This document shows, piece by piece, positions 1 through 8,142 of a DNA stretch of 18,125 nucleotides. The first letter of the stretch is position 1, and each line of letters starts with the position of its first letter. The notes beneath the pieces were generated by a model. That model was given only the letters and a program-made list of their open reading frames with translations, did no database searches and was not told the DNA's origin. This DNA comes from Bacillota bacterium (GTDB lineage Bacteria; Bacillota; Clostridia; Christensenellales; CAG-138), in the NCBI GenBank assembly GCA_023396535.1, contig JAEWWD010000249.1, positions 1 through 18,125 of the forward strand. Direction: 5' to 3'. The translations under genes were made by a program, and so were the position numbers.

Positions 1-111
1 GCCGTACACATACGGCATATCCGCGAAAAGCTGGAGATCAACCCGGCGGAACCGAGATATCTGAAGGTGGTCTGGGGGCACGGCTACAAGATGGAAAGGG
101 GATTGTCATGA
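1..111 (+). CDS. Response regulator, C-terminal end (partial)
   Basis: Only the last 36 residues are in the window; the gene begins upstream. The visible end ([13 protein letters not shown] near the left edge, then [13 protein letters not shown]) is typical of the OmpR/PhoB winged-helix output domain: the recognition helix followed by the wing ending in the W/RGxGY motif. The stop codon overlaps the ATG of the following kinase (ATGA, four shared bases), so the two are translationally coupled and form one two-component system. By family knowledge it would be phosphorylated by that kinase and bind promoter DNA. Its target genes are not visible here. Confidence 0.9.
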   Translation, partial: AVHIRHIREKLEINPAEPRYLKVVWGHGYKMERGLS

Positions 112-1661
112 GCAAACTGACACACCGGTTCTGGGCGAAGGCGGTCGCCGTATTCCTGTTTACCATACTTACACTGATGGCGCTGTTCAGCTTTGCCGCC
201 ATGACGGCGGGGGTTTCTTATACGCGCGTAGGCTTGCTGTACGCCGATGATTGGATTAAAAGCATCGGGTACACCGCAAGCGTCATGATGGGATGGGTCG
301 TCGCCGCGGGGCTCCTGTGCACCGCGCTCTCCATCGCGCTGTTCGTGTTCCTGCTTTCCTCGGCGGGGAAACACAGGGACAGCGAGGGGCTTCGGCTTTC
401 CCGGCTGGATCGCGTTCCGTTCGATCTGTTGTGCGCGCTTGCCCTCCTAGCATATATTCCGCTGTTCGCGGGCATGCGCGGGATAGGCGACCTGTCTTTC
501 ACGGCGCTCATACTGCTGCCTGCGGGCGCATTGATGGCGGCGGGTATACTTGTTACGCTGATGCTGTGCATGACGTTCGCGGCCCGCGTGAAAACAGGCA
601 CGCTCTGGCGCAACAATGTGATCGCGTACGTACTCGTCTTCCTGTGGCGCTTGCTGGACGGGTTGTTCCATAATCTTTCGCTGCTGTGGAAGGTGATACT
701 CGCGTATTTCGCGTTCGGTTTGCTGTGCATGTGGCTGTATTCCTCAGCCATGCACGACGGCGCGGCGGTTCTGCTGTTCCTACTGGTAACAGCGGCCATG
801 CTGGCGGCACTGTGCTTCGCCGCGCTGCAGATGCAGCGGCTGCAGGAAGGGGCGCGTGCGCTCGCGGCGGGCGATCTTGCCCACCGCATAGACACCAAGG
901 GCATGCACCTCGACATCAAGGCGCATGCGGACGCGCTCAACGGCATAGGCGACGGTATGCGCATAGCGGTGGAAGAGCGCATGAAAAGCGAACGCATGAA
1001 GACGGACCTCATCGCCAATGTGTCGCACGACCTGAAAACGCCGCTGACCTCCATCGTCAATTATGTCGACCTGCTGCAAAAGGAGGAACTCGGCAACGAA
1101 ACGGCAAAGGAGTATGTGGAAGTGCTTTCCCGGCAGGCACAGCGGCTGAAAAAACTGACGACGGATATCGTGGACGCTTCCAAAGCGTCGAGCGGCGCGA
1201 TTACCGTTTCGCTCGCCCCCACGGACGTAAAGGAGATACTGCACCAGAGCCTCGCGGAATACGCGGAGCGGCTCGCAGCGGCAAACGTGACCCCCGTCGT
1301 GCGCATTGCGGACGGTCTTGTGTCCATACTGGCCGACGGAAGGCTGACCTGGCGGGTAATGGATAATCTATTAAACAACGCCCTGAAATATGCGCTGCCC
1401 GGTACGCGCCTGTACTGCGACGCGGCCGTGCAGGATGGACGGGTGGCCTTGACCCTCAAAAACATATCGCGCGAGCCCATAGGCGTACCCGCCGGGGAGC
1501 TAACCGAGCGCTTTGTGCGCGGGGACTCGGCGCGGGCAAGCGAGGGCAGCGGGCTGGGGCTTTCCATAGCGAAAAGTCTGATGGAACTGCAAAAGGGCGA
1601 ACTGAAGATAGAAGCGGACGGAGATTTGTTCAAGGCCGCGCTTTACTTCTCGGTCGCATAG
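108..1661 (+). CDS. Sensor histidine kinase, multi-TM N-terminus, HAMP
   Basis: 517-residue membrane sensor kinase and partner of the response regulator it overlaps by four bases. The first ~235 residues carry about six hydrophobic segments (around 12-33, 60-84, 105-125, 130-155, 175-210 and 220-240), so the input may lie in the membrane rather than in a large extracellular domain. A HAMP-like linker follows (about 240-295). The HisKA box is [12 protein letters not shown] with the phospho-accepting His at 307. The HATPase part has an N box ([12 protein letters not shown], from 418), an F-like segment ERFVRGD and a G2 box GSGLGLS (from 480). The usual G1 box DxGxG is not present; the corresponding stretch reads [10 protein letters not shown]. 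Kinases with this NIS-type variation are known, so it need not be inactive. The signal is unknown. Confidence 0.93.
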   Translation: MSKLTHRFWAKAVAVFLFTILTLMALFSFAAMTAGVSYTRVGLLYADDWIKSIGYTASVMMGWVVAAGLLCTALSIALFVFLLSSAGKHRDSEGLRLSRLDRVPFDLLCALALLAYIPLFAGMRGIGDLSFTALILLPAGALMAAGILVTLMLCMTFAARVKTGTLWRNNVIAYVLVFLWRLLDGLFHNLSLLWKVILAYFAFGLLCMWLYSSAMHDGAAVLLFLLVTAAMLAALCFAALQMQRLQEGARALAAGDLAHRIDTKGMHLDIKAHADALNGIGDGMRIAVEERMKSERMKTDLIANVSHDLKTPLTSIVNYVDLLQKEELGNETAKEYVEVLSRQAQRLKKLTTDIVDASKASSGAITVSLAPTDVKEILHQSLAEYAERLAAANVTPVVRIADGLVSILADGRLTWRVMDNLLNNALKYALPGTRLYCDAAVQDGRVALTLKNISREPIGVPAGELTERFVRGDSARASEGSGLGLSIAKSLMELQKGELKIEADGDLFKAALYFSVA

Positions 1662-1685
1662 CCATCCAATCATACGGCAGCAAAG

Positions 1686-1710
1686 CGGGGCGATTTCTCG
1701 CCCCGTTTTT
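1686..1710 (+). terminator. Rho-independent terminator after the histidine kinase
   Basis: An 8-bp perfect stem (CGGGGCGA / TCGCCCCG) with a TTTC loop, followed by TTTTTATTTTT. It lies 24 bases after the kinase stop. The T-rich side is on the + strand, so it ends the two-component transcript, although it sits between convergent genes and may weakly serve both. Confidence 0.9.
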
Positions 1711-1720
1711 ATTTTTGCGA

Positions 1721-2638
1721 CTACAGATCCAAATCCCACTGCTCCTCCATCATGGGCGCGCCCCATTCGTTGTTTTCGTGCGTGTTGGTGATGCGAAAGC
1801 CGTTTTTCGCATACAGATACCGCGCGGCGTCCAGCCTGTCGCATGTCCACAGGAACACATGGCTGTAGTGTTTCTCCCGGCAAAACGCCATGGCCATGTC
1901 CATGAGCCTGCGCCCCGCGCCCAATCCCCGAAGAGACGCTTCCACAAAGAAAAACCGCAATTGCGCTGTCGTTTGATCCGCATGCGCGATAGCGATGCAG
2001 CCGCAGGGAACGCCGCCTCGTTCGAGTATCAGCATGCAGTCCCTTTGTGGGTCAAACTGGTCCACCAATTTATGCACCGCCTCCGCCACGTATGTTTTCC
2101 ATACGTCGGAGGTAAATCCGTACTCCGTCTCGTACAGAAGTATCTGGCGCGATATCACAAAACCGATGTCGTCCCCGGTAAAGGGACGGATAAGAAAACC
2201 GGCAGTCGCCCATGTCATGTGCTTGCTGATAGTCGCCATGGCCGTCTGGATTTCCCGGCACGCCCCGTCGTCCAGCGGCGCGAGCAGCCGGGCAATTTGA
2301 TCGCTGGATTTTTCACTGAGCTGGCGGAACGCCTGCATACCCCTTTCTGAGAGGCGTACCAGATAGGCCCTGCTGTCTTCGCCGGATACCTCTTTTTCGA
2401 TCAGCCCGTTCGCTTCAAATTTTGCAAGCATCCTGCTCAGATAGCTTTTGTCGATGGTCAGCCGCTGCGACAGGGTATTGGCCATGCACGGGCCCAGTTC
2501 TTTGAGCTCAAACAATATACGCGCCTCCGTAAGCGAGAAATCCGACTCCAATATATGCTTGTCCAGCAAGCCCAGTATATTGGTGTAGAAACGGTTAAAG
2601 CCCCGGATATCGCCGATGATACCGGCTCTGTCTTTCAT
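1721..2638 (-). CDS. MarR-GNAT fusion: HTH regulator with acetyltransferase domain
   Basis: 305 residues in two parts. Residues ~1-140 are a MarR-type winged helix: after a dimerisation helix comes LTEARILFELKELGP, an HTH (ANTLSQRLTIDKSYLSRMLA) and a wing (EKEVSGEDSRAYLVRL). Residues ~150-305 are a GNAT acetyltransferase fold with the acetyl-CoA loop RGLGAGRR (about 237-244) and the late LYAKNGF strand-helix. This domain order is a recognised bifunctional family; the acetyl acceptor is unknown. A start at 2656 is possible, but ATG at 2638 has a GAGGTG ribosome binding site six bases upstream, and the upstream Met has none, so I choose 2638. Promoter and two palindromes upstream suggest autorepression. 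The gene stands alone between terminators. Confidence 0.92.
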   Translation of the reverse strand: MKDRAGIIGDIRGFNRFYTNILGLLDKHILESDFSLTEARILFELKELGPCMANTLSQRLTIDKSYLSRMLAKFEANGLIEKEVSGEDSRAYLVRLSERGMQAFRQLSEKSSDQIARLLAPLDDGACREIQTAMATISKHMTWATAGFLIRPFTGDDIGFVISRQILLYETEYGFTSDVWKTYVAEAVHKLVDQFDPQRDCMLILERGGVPCGCIAIAHADQTTAQLRFFFVEASLRGLGAGRRLMDMAMAFCREKHYSHVFLWTCDRLDAARYLYAKNGFRITNTHENNEWGAPMMEEQWDLDL

Positions 2639-2656
2639 GCTTTTCACCTCGGTCAT

Positions 2657-2681
2657 AATTAGTGGACGTCGTCAACTAATT
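2657..2681. promoter_or_regulatory. MarR-type operator, proximal
   Basis: A 25-bp inverted repeat centred on 2669 with 11 of 12 arm positions paired. The half-sites are ATTAGTGGACG and, on the other strand, ATTAGTTGACG. It lies just downstream of the -10 of the regulator's own promoter, over the likely transcription start. The half-site is the same as in the distal repeat at 2694-2718, which argues for binding by one dimeric protein, most simply the MarR-GNAT product. Confidence 0.75.
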
Positions 2682-2683
2682 CT

Positions 2684-2712
2684 GTTATAGCGCAATTCGT
2701 TGACCATGTCAA
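2684..2712 (-). promoter_or_regulatory. Promoter of the MarR-GNAT gene
   Basis: On the minus strand the -35 is TTGACA (2712-2707), the spacer is exactly 17 bases, and the -10 is TATAAC (2689-2684), close to the sigma-A consensus. The -35 sits inside the distal palindrome and the start region is covered by the proximal palindrome, so bound repressor would block RNA polymerase. Confidence 0.85.
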
Positions 2713-2718
2713 CTAATT
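2694..2718. promoter_or_regulatory. MarR-type operator, distal
   Basis: Inverted repeat centred on 2706 with 10 of 11 arm positions paired around a 3-bp centre. Half-sites are AATTCGTTGAC and, on the other strand, AATTAGTTGAC. It contains the -35 hexamer. Centre-to-centre distance to the proximal repeat is 37 bp, roughly 3.5 helical turns. Confidence 0.75.
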
Positions 2719-2720
2719 TG

Positions 2721-2746
2721 AAATAAAAAAGCGGCCGAAAGGCCGC
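2721..2746 (-). terminator. Terminator after the M56 peptidase gene
   Basis: Read on the minus strand, a 6-bp stem GCGGCC / GGCCGC with a TTTC loop is followed by six T and then ATTT. It lies 19 bases past the stop of the M56 peptidase gene and directly abuts the promoter of the MarR-GNAT gene, insulating the two units. Confidence 0.88.
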
Positions 2747-2764
2747 AAAGCAATCAACCGAATA

Positions 2765-4396
2765 TCATTCGTTCTTCTGCGCGGGCTTGGGAACGGGCGT
2801 ACTCTCCACCGCTGCTTCGGCGGCGGGAGCGGTTTGAACTTCGGAGGCAGACGAAGGTACGAGCGTCGGCGCGGGCGTCAGTATACCCGCCGCCGCCGAC
2901 CAATCGACGGGCGTGGGGGCGGGCGTTGCGGCGTTTTCGCCAGGAACCTCGCTGGTTGCCACGGGAGAGGGGACGGGCGTGGGCGCATAGGGGTTGGGCG
3001 AGGGCAGCACGATTTCCGGGAATTCCTCCGTGCCGAACAACAGCAGCTGTTCGTACAGCTCGGGGCTCATACCCGAATACATGTTGTCGTCCATCTGCAG
3101 GAAGGGCGCTCCATCCTTCACGAACACATGGAATACGGAGAAGTCAAGTCCCTGCGCCGCCTCACTGCCGGCACGGTAAATATCCACGCGATCGGGGTAA
3201 TCTTTCATATCAAGCGCCGGCCACGCGGCGGAACGTATCATGTGATCAAATATGACAGTGTCGATGAAATATCGGGTTCCGTCGGTATCGATGGGCGCGA
3301 TGCGCTTGATCGCGCCGCCTTCATAGAACACCACGACGTCGCCGAGCGTCTCCAGATCCTGCTGGGTAAGCGCCGTATAGGGGGAACTGCTTGTTTTATC
3401 GTTGCTGGTGATATAAACCTGCGTTGGGCCGTCCGCGCCGCCGATGATGCCCACGCTGTTCCCCAATGCGGGGGGGTTAAGCAGCAGCAGCGCTCCCGCG
3501 ATGCAGAAGACCACAACGGCCCCAACCACCATCCAGAACGCGGGCTTTTTGTACTGCAGAACGCTTTTAATTCGCGCTTTTGTATTGCTCTGCCCGAACG
3601 CGAGCGCGGGGCACAGCCCCCTTGCCTCGGACAGGGAAAGCAACGTGGCGGAATATGCCTGCCTTACATCCCCTCCAGCGTGCCGCAGGGCGCTTTCGTC
3701 GCAGGCGAGCTCCATATCCCGCACAAATAAGGCGTACAGCAGCCACGCGAGCGGGTTGAACCAATGCAGCGCGAGCGCGAGGAAGAACAGCGGCTGCAGA
3801 ATATAATCCCGCCGCCGGATATGTGCGCGCTCGTGCAACAGCACGTGCGCACGGCTTTCCCCGCTCAGCCCTGCGGGGACATATACCGCGGGGTGCAGCA
3901 CGCCGCGAACGAAGGCGGTGGGGATGCGGTCGCTTTCATACACGCCGGGTTCCAGCAGCGTAGCGAAACGCAAGCGGCCGCGCAGCCGCAGGGAGGAAAT
4001 GAGGGCGTATATCAGGAAGGCGCACACGCCCGCGAGCCACACCCAGCCCAGCGCCCACAGCAGCACTTGCGCGGGATTGACGGAAGCGTAGGGCGATGCC
4101 GTCAGGCTGCCGGAAATAGCCGGATTAATCGTGGAGTTGAGCGTGGGAATGCCCGTGTGGATCTCTGGAGCCTGCGCCGTCAGGAATTCCCGCGGCAGGG
4201 GCTCGGTACCGGGCAGCAGCGCGAGATCGCTCTGTATGGAAACCGGGCAGAGCAGCCGGAACAACGGCAGCAGCCACAGGGCGCTGAGTAAATAGCGCGG
4301 AGAACGGCGCAGTAAAAAGCGCAGCGGCAGCACGGCGAGCAGCACCAGCGCGCCAGTATAGCTCATATTGAGCAGTACGCGAAATATCCCTTCCAT
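2765..4396 (-). CDS. BlaR1-like M56 family membrane metallopeptidase
   Basis: 543 residues. Hydrophobic helices near 12-50 and 108-135 precede the zinc peptidase signature HERAH (188-192) and the downstream glutamate in ELACDE (229-234), as in M56/BlaR1 proteins; more hydrophobic segments occur around 200-225 and 284-308. After the last one the protein has GIIGGADGPT at 316-325, a motif characteristic of sodium-translocating decarboxylase beta subunits, then an unrecognised ~150-residue extracytoplasmic region and a Pro/Thr/Ala-rich tail. No penicillin-binding domain is evident at the C-terminus, so it is not a classical beta-lactam sensor. The start ATG overlaps the BlaI stop by one base (TGATG). 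By analogy it senses an envelope signal and inactivates the adjacent repressor by proteolysis; the ligand is unknown. Confidence 0.9.
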   Translation of the reverse strand: MEGIFRVLLNMSYTGALVLLAVLPLRFLLRRSPRYLLSALWLLPLFRLLCPVSIQSDLALLPGTEPLPREFLTAQAPEIHTGIPTLNSTINPAISGSLTASPYASVNPAQVLLWALGWVWLAGVCAFLIYALISSLRLRGRLRFATLLEPGVYESDRIPTAFVRGVLHPAVYVPAGLSGESRAHVLLHERAHIRRRDYILQPLFFLALALHWFNPLAWLLYALFVRDMELACDESALRHAGGDVRQAYSATLLSLSEARGLCPALAFGQSNTKARIKSVLQYKKPAFWMVVGAVVVFCIAGALLLLNPPALGNSVGIIGGADGPTQVYITSNDKTSSSPYTALTQQDLETLGDVVVFYEGGAIKRIAPIDTDGTRYFIDTVIFDHMIRSAAWPALDMKDYPDRVDIYRAGSEAAQGLDFSVFHVFVKDGAPFLQMDDNMYSGMSPELYEQLLLFGTEEFPEIVLPSPNPYAPTPVPSPVATSEVPGENAATPAPTPVDWSAAAGILTPAPTLVPSSASEVQTAPAAEAAVESTPVPKPAQKNE

Positions 4397-4752
4397 CAGC
4401 TTCCCGCCTCCTCAATCATGCGCTTTAATTCTTCTATTTCCGCCCGGCTGAGCTTTCTGTCCCTGAGATACGCGGCAAGGAAAGCGGGCACGGAGCCGGA
4501 AAAGCTCTTTTCGATGAGCTCGCCGCTTTCACGGCTTACGTATTCCCCGCGGGAAATGAGAGAGCTCACGGTGGCGTCCTCGTTTTTCGCAAAGCCGCGC
4601 TCCACCAGCCTTCTGAGCATGTTGTAGGTAGTGGATTTCTTCCACCCCAGCGCGGATAATGTAAGCCTGCATAATTCCGTAGAATTGACGGGTTCTGTTT
4701 CCCAGATGATTTCCATAAAGCGCCGTTCGGCGTCGAACAATCTATCGGCCAT
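4396..4752 (-). CDS. BlaI/MecI/CopY family repressor
   Basis: 118 residues, the normal size of BlaI-type repressors. The N-terminal winged helix includes AERRFMEIIWETEPVNSTELC and the helix/wing segment KKSTTYNMLRRLVERGFAKNE, both characteristic of the family; the C-terminal part is the dimerisation region. A TTG at 4758 is in frame upstream, but the ribosome binding site GGGAGG occupies 4764-4759, directly against it and six bases before the ATG at 4752, so 4752 is the start. It is coupled to the M56 peptidase gene by a one-base stop/start overlap, the usual repressor-sensor arrangement. A palindrome overlapping its promoter is the probable operator. Target genes beyond its own operon are not known. 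Confidence 0.93.
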   Translation of the reverse strand: MADRLFDAERRFMEIIWETEPVNSTELCRLTLSALGWKKSTTYNMLRRLVERGFAKNEDATVSSLISRGEYVSRESGELIEKSFSGSVPAFLAAYLRDRKLSRAEIEELKRMIEEAGS

Positions 4753-4793
4753 GCGCAACCTCCCGTTGGTTTATCGTATTAGACCTCATGGCT

Positions 4794-4822
4794 AGTTTAA
4801 CACGTTAAACCTTTTTGCGCAA
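4794..4822 (-). promoter_or_regulatory. Candidate blaI-like promoter
   Basis: On the minus strand TTGCGC (4822-4817), a 17-base spacer and TAAACT (4799-4794) form a moderate sigma-A promoter about 40 bases before the start codon. A weaker alternative, TTAAAC-16-TACGAT, lies downstream. The palindrome at 4795-4810 covers the -10. Confidence 0.45.
4795..4810. promoter_or_regulatory. Palindromic candidate operator of the BlaI-like repressor
   Basis: GTTTAACACGTTAAAC: two 7-bp arms, perfectly paired around a central AC. It differs from the TACA/TGTA core of staphylococcal BlaI/MecI operators, but its position over the -10 of the repressor gene is right for autoregulation. Confidence 0.6.
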
Positions 4823-4862
4823 GGGCGAAATAACTTGTTTTTGATAGATAGTGATAGAGAAG

Positions 4863-4902
4863 AAAAGAAAAAGGCTGTCTCTGAATATTTCAAAAGACAG
4901 CC
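4863..4902 (-). terminator. Terminator after the 240-residue membrane protein
   Basis: Read on the minus strand, GGCTGTCT and AGACAGCC pair perfectly (8 bp, loop of 14) and are followed by TTTTTCTTTTC. It starts six bases past the stop of the preceding gene. It separates that gene from the BlaI/M56 unit. Confidence 0.8.
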
Positions 4903-4907
4903 CAATT

Positions 4908-5630
4908 TTATTTATGTACGTTGATTTGCGCGGCGGCCGCCCGGGCCGCATCCTCCTGCCCTTGCGGGATCAATATATCGAACGTGTCGGAGAATTTGAT
5001 TTTCCCGCCGTATTTCATTTTCGTGGTGCTTTTGTATGTAACGCGCAAATAACCCGCGCCGTCCGTCCCGACTATTTCCGCGCCCGCGGCGGCCAGGTCC
5101 TCGCGCTCGTTGACGGTGGGGCGCGTGTTGGCCAGCAACAGGAAATCCCTGCCGACGAGCGTGCGGCACGGGTCGCGCAGTATCAGGCTTTTTTCATACG
5201 CGCCGTACATCGACAGCACCAGAAAGGGGAGAAGGGCGGGCGCAAGCAGGAACAGCAACTGCCAGAACGGCAGTTCCGGATCGCCCTCGTGCACAACCGC
5301 AATCATCACCGCCCCAATAAACGCGAGGCACGCGCTGATGAGTATGGCCGCGCCGCGCCATTTCTTCGCGCTCAGGCGGGGGACCAAAATCGCAAGCCTG
5401 TCCGCCTCGTGAAAGGAATAGGTAAACGCGACGATAGGTTCGCTTGTATCCGTGCGGCCGAGCCGCTTCTCCCGCAGCAAAAACACAGGGATCAGCAGCC
5501 CATCAAACAACAACAGCCCGATACCCGTTCCCCATACGGGCTCCGCATGCAGCAGAGCTCCGATTACGATGACGGCTAAAAGCGACGACAGCTCGGCTGC
5601 GATGATGAGCGCGAGTACGCGTTTGCGCAT
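4908..5630 (-). CDS. Unknown membrane protein, four predicted TM segments
   Basis: 240 residues; I do not recognise the family. There are two hydrophobic segments at the N-terminus (about 8-28 and 33-52), two in the middle (about 93-112 and 122-142), and a soluble C-terminal ~95 residues ending in hydrophilic sequence. The soluble part has alternating hydrophobic strands (RDFLLLANTRPTV, AGYLRVTYKST) suggesting a small alpha/beta or PH-like domain, probably cytoplasmic. The ATG is preceded by GGGGAGG seven bases upstream, a strong ribosome binding site. It follows the second ABC permease by 83 bases in the same direction, with no clear terminator between them, and is closed by a good terminator, so it may be the last gene of that operon. 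Confidence 0.8.
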   Translation of the reverse strand: MRKRVLALIIAAELSSLLAVIVIGALLHAEPVWGTGIGLLLFDGLLIPVFLLREKRLGRTDTSEPIVAFTYSFHEADRLAILVPRLSAKKWRGAAILISACLAFIGAVMIAVVHEGDPELPFWQLLFLLAPALLPFLVLSMYGAYEKSLILRDPCRTLVGRDFLLLANTRPTVNEREDLAAAGAEIVGTDGAGYLRVTYKSTTKMKYGGKIKFSDTFDILIPQGQEDAARAAAAQINVHK

Positions 5631-5713
5631 GCGGCGGCCTCCCCAAGCATATTACATTATTCTATCGGCATATTTGCGGCCGTCTGAACGGGCATGTGGC
5701 GGCGCCGCGCCAT

Positions 5714-6916
5714 TTAGACCGCAGTCTCTCCCGAAGCGCGCTTATAGCCTTCCCCTTTCTTATCCCGCCCGGCTTCCGCCCGCCCGGCGGCAAACAACAG
5801 ACCGGCGAGCAGGTATATCGCGCCGCACAGCGCCAACCCGGCGGCGTTTCCCGTAGCCAGGAACAGCGCAAGCTGCCGCCCCGGCAGCGCACGGGACGCC
5901 GTCGTCAGCACTGCAGCCCAATCCGGCAATGGAAACAGCAGCCCCGATAGCGCCGCGTTTAAGAATGTGGCGGCTGGCGCGATGAGAAACAGCGCCGTCG
6001 CCCCCCGCGCAAGCGCGGCGACCAACAGCGCAAGCCCCAGCACGGCCGAAATATACAGCGCGAGCATGGGCAGGAATCGTAGCGCCTCCAGAGCCGCGCC
6101 TCCCCAGATCCACGCGCCAAGCGGCAGTATGAGCGCCCCGGCGAGGAAGCACAGTATCGCGTGGGACAAACCGGCGCTCAAAAGCAGTACGGAACGCCTT
6201 ACGCCCATCTGCATGATACGCAACGTCAGGTGCGAGCCGGATACGTCCGCAACCCAGCCCGCGCTGACGAGAATATAAAACACCGAAAACGCCGCATAGC
6301 AGCGCAGCGCGTATTCCATGGGACTGGACGCGTTGCCCGCATCGTCCGGCGGAATGTGGGCGGCGACCGTGGCGAGGGCGCCGCTTTCGCGTACTATCCG
6401 CGCCTCTTTGCGCAGCTTTGCTTCCCCCTCCGGACTTAGCGAAAGCCCCTGCTCCAACAAGAACGCGCGGGTGCGGGCTACGGCGGCTTCCTCCATAAAG
6501 CACAGCATGGTATGGTTGAGCACAGGCTCGCTGGCCGCCGCTGTTTCACGGGCCGCGGAGGATACATAGAGCTCCACAGTATTGCGAAATTCCTCATTTG
6601 CGATTTTTTCAGAATATTCGGGTTTGATGATCGCGGCGGCTTCCGCGCGGCCCAGGGCGAGCATCCGAAACGCCTGCGCCCGCGTCACCGCGTACACGCG
6701 CATATTCTCCTGTTTGAGCAGTTCCTGTACGATCTGCGCGCCAAGCGGCCCTCTGTCCTCGTTGACGACGGCAAGGGCGAGCGTATCCTCCGTCTCCGGC
6801 TCGCTCATCACGAGCGGCACGAGGGACAACAGCGCCGCGAGCAGCAGGAACACGACGGACGTACTCTTGAGCGCCGTTTTCACCCGCACGCCGAAGAGCC
6901 GCCAAAACATACTCAT
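5714..6916 (-). CDS. ABC-2 type transporter permease (second of pair)
   Basis: 400 residues with the ABC-2 permease plan: one N-terminal TM (about 17-37), a long extracytoplasmic region with LALAVVNEDRGPLG near its beginning (about 45-200), then five or six TM segments (about 210-385). The reading frame is open further upstream, but ATG at 6916 overlaps the stop of the preceding permease (ATGA) and has AAGGAG eight bases upstream, so I start there. It forms the membrane channel with the partner permease and is powered by the ATPase encoded upstream. Such pairs usually export small hydrophobic or peptide-like molecules, but the substrate cannot be inferred. The protein ends in a short basic tail. 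Confidence 0.9.
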   Translation of the reverse strand: MSMFWRLFGVRVKTALKSTSVVFLLLAALLSLVPLVMSEPETEDTLALAVVNEDRGPLGAQIVQELLKQENMRVYAVTRAQAFRMLALGRAEAAAIIKPEYSEKIANEEFRNTVELYVSSAARETAAASEPVLNHTMLCFMEEAAVARTRAFLLEQGLSLSPEGEAKLRKEARIVRESGALATVAAHIPPDDAGNASSPMEYALRCYAAFSVFYILVSAGWVADVSGSHLTLRIMQMGVRRSVLLLSAGLSHAILCFLAGALILPLGAWIWGGAALEALRFLPMLALYISAVLGLALLVAALARGATALFLIAPAATFLNAALSGLLFPLPDWAAVLTTASRALPGRQLALFLATGNAAGLALCGAIYLLAGLLFAAGRAEAGRDKKGEGYKRASGETAV

Positions 6917-8142
6917 GACGAGCGCTCCTTTTTGAGATACCCGCCATATCCGAGCCCCGCGAACAGCAAGCCCCACAGCAGCAGTATCGCCGCGTTGCGC
7001 GCATAGGAAACCGCGTCAAACCGGAACAGCGCGGAACTGATCAAATGCATGCCCGCCGCGAGCGGCAAAAACCCCGCCGCTGTTTGCATGGCGTCGGGCA
7101 GCATACGCTCGGGTACCAGCAACCCTGAACAGAATGCCAGCAGCAATATAAGTATGAATCCTGCCCACGCAGCCGTATCCCGGCTGCGCGCAAGCAGGGG
7201 AATGGCCGTAGCGAGCGCGGAGAAGCAGCAGGCGACGAGCAATATCGCAAACAAAAGCGCGGGCAGGGAGCCTGCTAGCTCCGCGCTGCCCGTGTAATTC
7301 GCGAGGCGGAGCACCAGTCCGACGGGAATCAGCGTCAGCAGCAAAAGAAGCTCCAGCGCCGCGCCGGAAGTGAATCGCGCCGCAAAAAACCGCGCCGCGT
7401 TCTGCCCCGAAAGAACCCCGCGCCGGAGCAGCGTACCGCTGAGATCGCCGGCGGTTTTGCGTGCAAGCGGCAGCGCCGCAAGCGCCGCAAACAGCGTGTA
7501 CACCGCCGCCATGTAATACTGCACCGGCACAAGATCGCCGACCGGCGTCACCATGCCCATATCGCCGTACACCTCGCGGCGGCTCATGTATTGTTCGATG
7601 GCATAATCCAGCGTATCCGAAAAGAACCGCTCGCCTTCCTTCTGTGGAACGCCCGCGTCGCGCACGCTCCAGTAGGCAAGCTCCAGTATATTCTCGGATT
7701 TACCCACTGCCGCGAGCGAATCAGAGAGCGCGTTGCGTACGACGGAGACCTCCAGCTCATGCCCCGGCCCTCCGTAAATATCCAATTGTACCGGGCGCTT
7801 GGTCTGCATATCCTCGAACATATGCGGCGGGATATGGATGAATATCGTCGCGTCCCCCGAATCGAGCAGGGCAAGCCCCTGCTCCGGCGTATCTACAGGA
7901 TAAAGCGCAATAAGGTCCCTGAGCGCCTTGGAATTGACAAGTTGGGTAATGAACTCGCGCACGGGTTCGCTGCCGTCTTCGTCGCAGATCATGGCATTGA
8001 ATTTCGACATTTTATAAGTCGCAAACATGGGGATGGCGACAAGCGAAAGCGCCAGCACCACGCAAAGCGGCGCGAGTATGCACAACGCCGCTGTCCCCCA
8101 GCCCGAAAACACACGCTTGAGGTCGATAAGAACGAGCTTCAT
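6913..8142 (-). CDS. ABC-2 type transporter permease (first of pair)
   Basis: 409 residues. One N-terminal TM (about 15-40) is followed by a large extracytoplasmic segment (about 45-210) beginning KMSKFNAMICDEDGSEPV, then about six TM helices (about 215-400). The layout and the VxxxDxD-type start of the outside domain match its neighbour, so the two are probably paralogous halves of a heterodimeric channel. The start ATG overlaps the stop of the ATPase gene (ATGA) and its own stop overlaps the next permease start, so ATPase and both permeases are translationally coupled. Confidence 0.9.
   Translation of the reverse strand: MKLVLIDLKRVFSGWGTAALCILAPLCVVLALSLVAIPMFATYKMSKFNAMICDEDGSEPVREFITQLVNSKALRDLIALYPVDTPEQGLALLDSGDATIFIHIPPHMFEDMQTKRPVQLDIYGGPGHELEVSVVRNALSDSLAAVGKSENILELAYWSVRDAGVPQKEGERFFSDTLDYAIEQYMSRREVYGDMGMVTPVGDLVPVQYYMAAVYTLFAALAALPLARKTAGDLSGTLLRRGVLSGQNAARFFAARFTSGAALELLLLLTLIPVGLVLRLANYTGSAELAGSLPALLFAILLVACCFSALATAIPLLARSRDTAAWAGFILILLLAFCSGLLVPERMLPDAMQTAAGFLPLAAGMHLISSALFRFDAVSYARNAAILLLWGLLFAGLGYGGYLKKERSS

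Noticed and set aside
2834..3730. 298-codon plus-strand frame opposite the M56 gene
   Set aside because: It is a shadow of the minus-strand gene: Arg/Gly-rich composition, no domain, and no start signals.
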